In this document: piece by piece, positions 61,015-64,000 of the stretch
Numbering within the stretch: the stretch's first letter is position 1
How the letters are laid out: each line of letters starts with the position of its first letter
Source: Trichoplax sp. H2
Lineage: Eukaryota > Placozoa > Uniplacotomia > Trichoplacea
DNA: 64,000 bases
Direction: 5' to 3'
NCBI GenBank assembly: GCA_003344405.1
Contig: NOWV01000207.1
Span: 62,001-126,000 of the forward strand
Notes under the pieces: generated by a model
What the model saw: only the letters and a program-made list of their open reading frames with translations
Database searches by the model: none
Told to the model about the DNA's origin: nothing
Translations under genes and position numbers: made by a program

Positions 61015-63471
61015 CTTTTCCTGCACTCAATTCAATAGTATGTGAGTTAAAGACTTGAACGACAGGTTAGAGACAAATAAGATTCAAATCAAGCTTCGTT
61101 GCAACCATTAATGACTAATCATCGGATCGATATTATCTCCATGTATTAATGAGATTATGTCGAAATGGTTGTACTTGCGTGTTAGTCGTAGTTCAACAGA
61201 ACAACATCAATTATTCCATTATAGACAATTTTCAAGCATCAATAAATCAACTTCTACAATGTCGTCTATTAATTCCGCATGGAAGATTATCCGAAAATCA
61301 ATCTCTGTAGATAATTACTGAAGGCAACGCTATCGAACAATCGTGTGCTTACGTGTACATTAACAAAATGCATTCCAGCTTACAAATAGATTATACTCAT
61401 AATCATAATAACCATCAAATAACAATCTTTTTATTCTAATAGACAACAGCAAATAAATGCTAGCTACATCAATGATAGTGTAAAATAAGAGAGGATGCTT
61501 GCAATATAGTTTCGTTGGCGTCGTTTACCTATCTTTAATTTCTATTTTTACTTGAAATACAATGTATAATGATGGATACCTAACGAAATAGGTTACTTAC
61601 CAATGGATGTTTTAAAAATCGGCTAATAACAACTTGATGATTTTGCTGTAACGTAGATTTAATCCTACCAATCCGACTGCGCGCTGCTTTTTGCAACAGG
61701 GGCTAATGGATAAAAAGAGAAGGACAGGTGACATAAAACTCTACTCGGCTAAACAGCTCTATCCAACTACATATACGCTAAATACACGCACTGATCAGCA
61801 CATCTAAATACTACAGTGTATCAGCGATTACAGACTACTAACTCATTGGTTATTTCCTAACTATAAAAACTCCTTGCAAAGTCCTGCACGAGGAAGGGCT
61901 CTATTGATAACCATGAAGCTTGCTTGCTAGAAATCCCAGTTAAACCTGCGGCTATGACACGCTTTTATTCGTAAGTAGTCTCTATGTGGATGATGCGATA
62001 GCCGACGGATAAAGGTAAATAAATAAAATGAAGGTAAGGTAAATAAATAAATTAGGTTTCTTTGCAATGATTTGTGCATAGTCATAAGACCTTATGAAAT
62101 TAGAACAGCTCTAATTTGTATTAGTTTATTAAATACGAGTTTAAGATTAACCTACGAGTATCTTCCCTACCGAATTTCTTATATCTTGTTAGCTTAGTAA
62201 GCCGTCAATCATGTTATTTGCAAAAGTTTGATGCCAATGAACTATTGCATGGGTAGATACAAGTTACCAACAAAATATCGTTCTCTCTAAGTAAGGATAG
62301 TTGACATATTATCCTTATCCATTTTCTTCTATTACAGTCTATCAATAAAACTATCATTTTATCAACAATTTAATTGCAGTCTACCATACGCTATTTATTG
62401 TCGTGGCTCCGCAGTCTGTGTTCATTGCAATTCAATTTGATAATGAGCTTGTTACTGCCATATAAAACTCTCAAATTATCAACTATGAAATTCATCAAGT
62501 AATAACTTAAAGGGGCGACTGTTCAGGATAGGTTACTGATAGTAAACTGCGAGAAAGAATAGCGATGAATATTATATAACATAGAGACATAGAGAAATGA
62601 TAGCAGTCTATTTCAATATACATCATTGACATTATCCGATCCATTGAATCTACTGTAGCTCAACAAAGAATACCATAAATTTAATAAAAGATATTGCTTG
62701 TAACAAATATTATCATTTTGTATACAACGTTCGTAGTCCGATGATGAATTAATGATAAACATTTGCATGGTCAAATTGTAAGCCATACTAATAAAGATTG
62801 TACAATCGCAATCATGAATTTTTTAGACTAACCAGATACATCAACAACGGATTACAACATTGGATATGCAATAAAACGGATTAATCACTTGACTGATCAG
62901 CAGTAGCATATTCTACTTTAATTGGCAACAGGCATCCAATACAGGCATTGCAGTACAACAAGGCACCATCCTCTCAGCACTTACGCTCGCTGCATTCTCG
63001 CGCCAAAGAAGCTTCTTAGTCAACAAGTTCAGCTTCAATCCATGCTCACAGAACTCATTCTCAAGGATAGGTAATCATTTCTACGAGCATAACTCAACAG
63101 TTTTCAACAAACAAGAAGTATTTTATGATCGGAATAGAGTAAAGTAAGATCAAATTAAAATCTCCTGACAGAATTGGCGTGAGTACTGTTTGGCCTGATT
63201 GCAAATTGCATGCTATCGATACAAGATGTAACCCTTCATACATACTGGAAGTACTGCAATCCATAGCAATTCCATATGATTACTACCTTAATTTTATTCA
63301 ATAATTAACAATCAATAAATTGTTAATATACACCATTTAAAGAAAATTTTTAGTATACTTTTATAAACTGTTTGACAAATGACAGTAAAAAATCAACGGA
63401 ATACAGTAGCGCATGATGAAGATGATATCAAGCGACTCAGCAAGATGGCTTAGTTATTGGACTCATCATCG
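61015..63471. other. Intergenic region upstream of the ROCO gene
   Basis: About 2.5 kb expected to contain the ROCO promoter and 5' UTR. No recognisable gene. Short AAATAAATAAA/GGTAAGGTAAATAAAT simple repeats lie near 62015-62050. Confidence 0.5.
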
Positions 63472-63855
63472 ATGATGATCGCCAATAAAACAGTGGCCAA
63501 CAGTAATTTCTGCCATCGGAAGAACAATCTTCATATTAATTCAAGGAGGCTAAAAGATGCAACATTAAAAGAAACGAATCATCTACGCTTATTTCTCGTA
63601 TGCACTAATTTACGCTACTTTAACATTGATGCCCAAGGCACGCTAATGTTGGCTTCAGACAATAGAGCTAAAATGGACATGGTTGGTACTTTCATCAACT
63701 ACATGGAGGAGAATTACCAAGTCTATGCTATACGTGCATGCTCACAAATTATTCCTAGTCAAAATAATAGACCAATCTCAGCTCTAAAAATGCTGCACAG
63801 TGCAAAATGGAACAGAGAATTTGGACAGTCTCCACGCTGTACTACGTTATTTTAA
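63472..63855 (+). CDS. Unassigned ORF with a faint FGF-like beta-trefoil pattern
   Basis: 127 codons from the first ATG at 63472 to TAA; the open frame begins at a TTG 15 nt earlier. The middle reads LRLFLVCTN, RYFNIDAQGTL, SDNRAK and VYAIRAC. This follows the order of the first beta-trefoil repeat of fibroblast growth factors (LYCxN, FLxIxPDGxV, TRD, VxIKGV). The second half lacks the expected YLAM and later FGF motifs and no signal peptide is visible. It could be an exon of a longer gene, a decayed copy or a chance match. I would not assign FGF function on this evidence. Confidence 0.28.
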   Translation: MMIANKTVANSNFCHRKNNLHINSRRLKDATLKETNHLRLFLVCTNLRYFNIDAQGTLMLASDNRAKMDMVGTFINYMEENYQVYAIRACSQIIPSQNNRPISALKMLHSAKWNREFGQSPRCTTLF

Positions 63856-64000
63856 GTAAACTTACTTCTTAAAGCTTCCTAAACTGTTTCTACATGAAGT
63901 TGATACCAATGCAATAAGTTCAAAACCAATATTGAGCGGTTAACTGGTAACATCAGGGTAATTTGCTCAACTCTGGTTAAAACAGGTCATGACATTTTAC

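Overview
The window looks like nuclear DNA of an early-branching animal, most probably a placozoan (Trichoplax or Hoilungia type). The grounds are its strong AT richness, GT-AG introns of 0.1-2 kb, intronless rhodopsin-type receptors in a single-strand cluster, and animal gene families including an astacin, a sphingomyelin-synthase-related enzyme and a ROCO protein with a Death domain. The taxon is inferred; no ribosomal or mitochondrial marker is present. There are no operons, bacterial features or CRISPR arrays. Spliced gene models below were built by hand from reading-phase continuity, splice-site sequence and family conservation, without transcript data.

Layout. 1-1115 (+): last five exons of mitochondrial ATP synthase subunit d. 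1395-30201 (-): six single-exon class A GPCR genes, all on the minus strand, separated by 2-10 kb of AT-rich DNA. That DNA holds old tandem duplications, two LTR-like relics and an orphan trypsin-type exon. The six receptors form one lineage-specific family. Two have lost the DRY acid/arginine pair and two have a broken NPxxY motif; one copy has lost both.

33601-39827 (+): an eight-exon gene for a secreted astacin metalloprotease with a C-terminal LamG-like domain (595 aa). An assembly gap of 20 N lies in its sixth intron, flanked by a near-identical duplication that is probably an assembly artefact. 41.2-43.1 kb: tandem repeats, then an array of ACGTC (CRE/UPRE-like) and GTACAGTAC elements just upstream of a two-exon SAMD8/SMSr-type ceramide phosphoethanolamine synthase gene (43308-46609, +).

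46.6-56.2 kb is repeat-rich and gene-poor, with three tandem repeat families and a probable glycosyltransferase remnant. 56259-61014 (-): a three-exon gene for a 1237-aa protein with the order TPR repeats, Roc GTPase, COR, zinc-ribbon-like CxxC pairs and Death domain. It is the most striking gene here and a candidate innate-immune or cell-death regulator. The right end carries an unassigned ORF with a faint FGF-like pattern.

The genes do not form a pathway. The receptor cluster is a local expansion; the other genes are independent neighbours.
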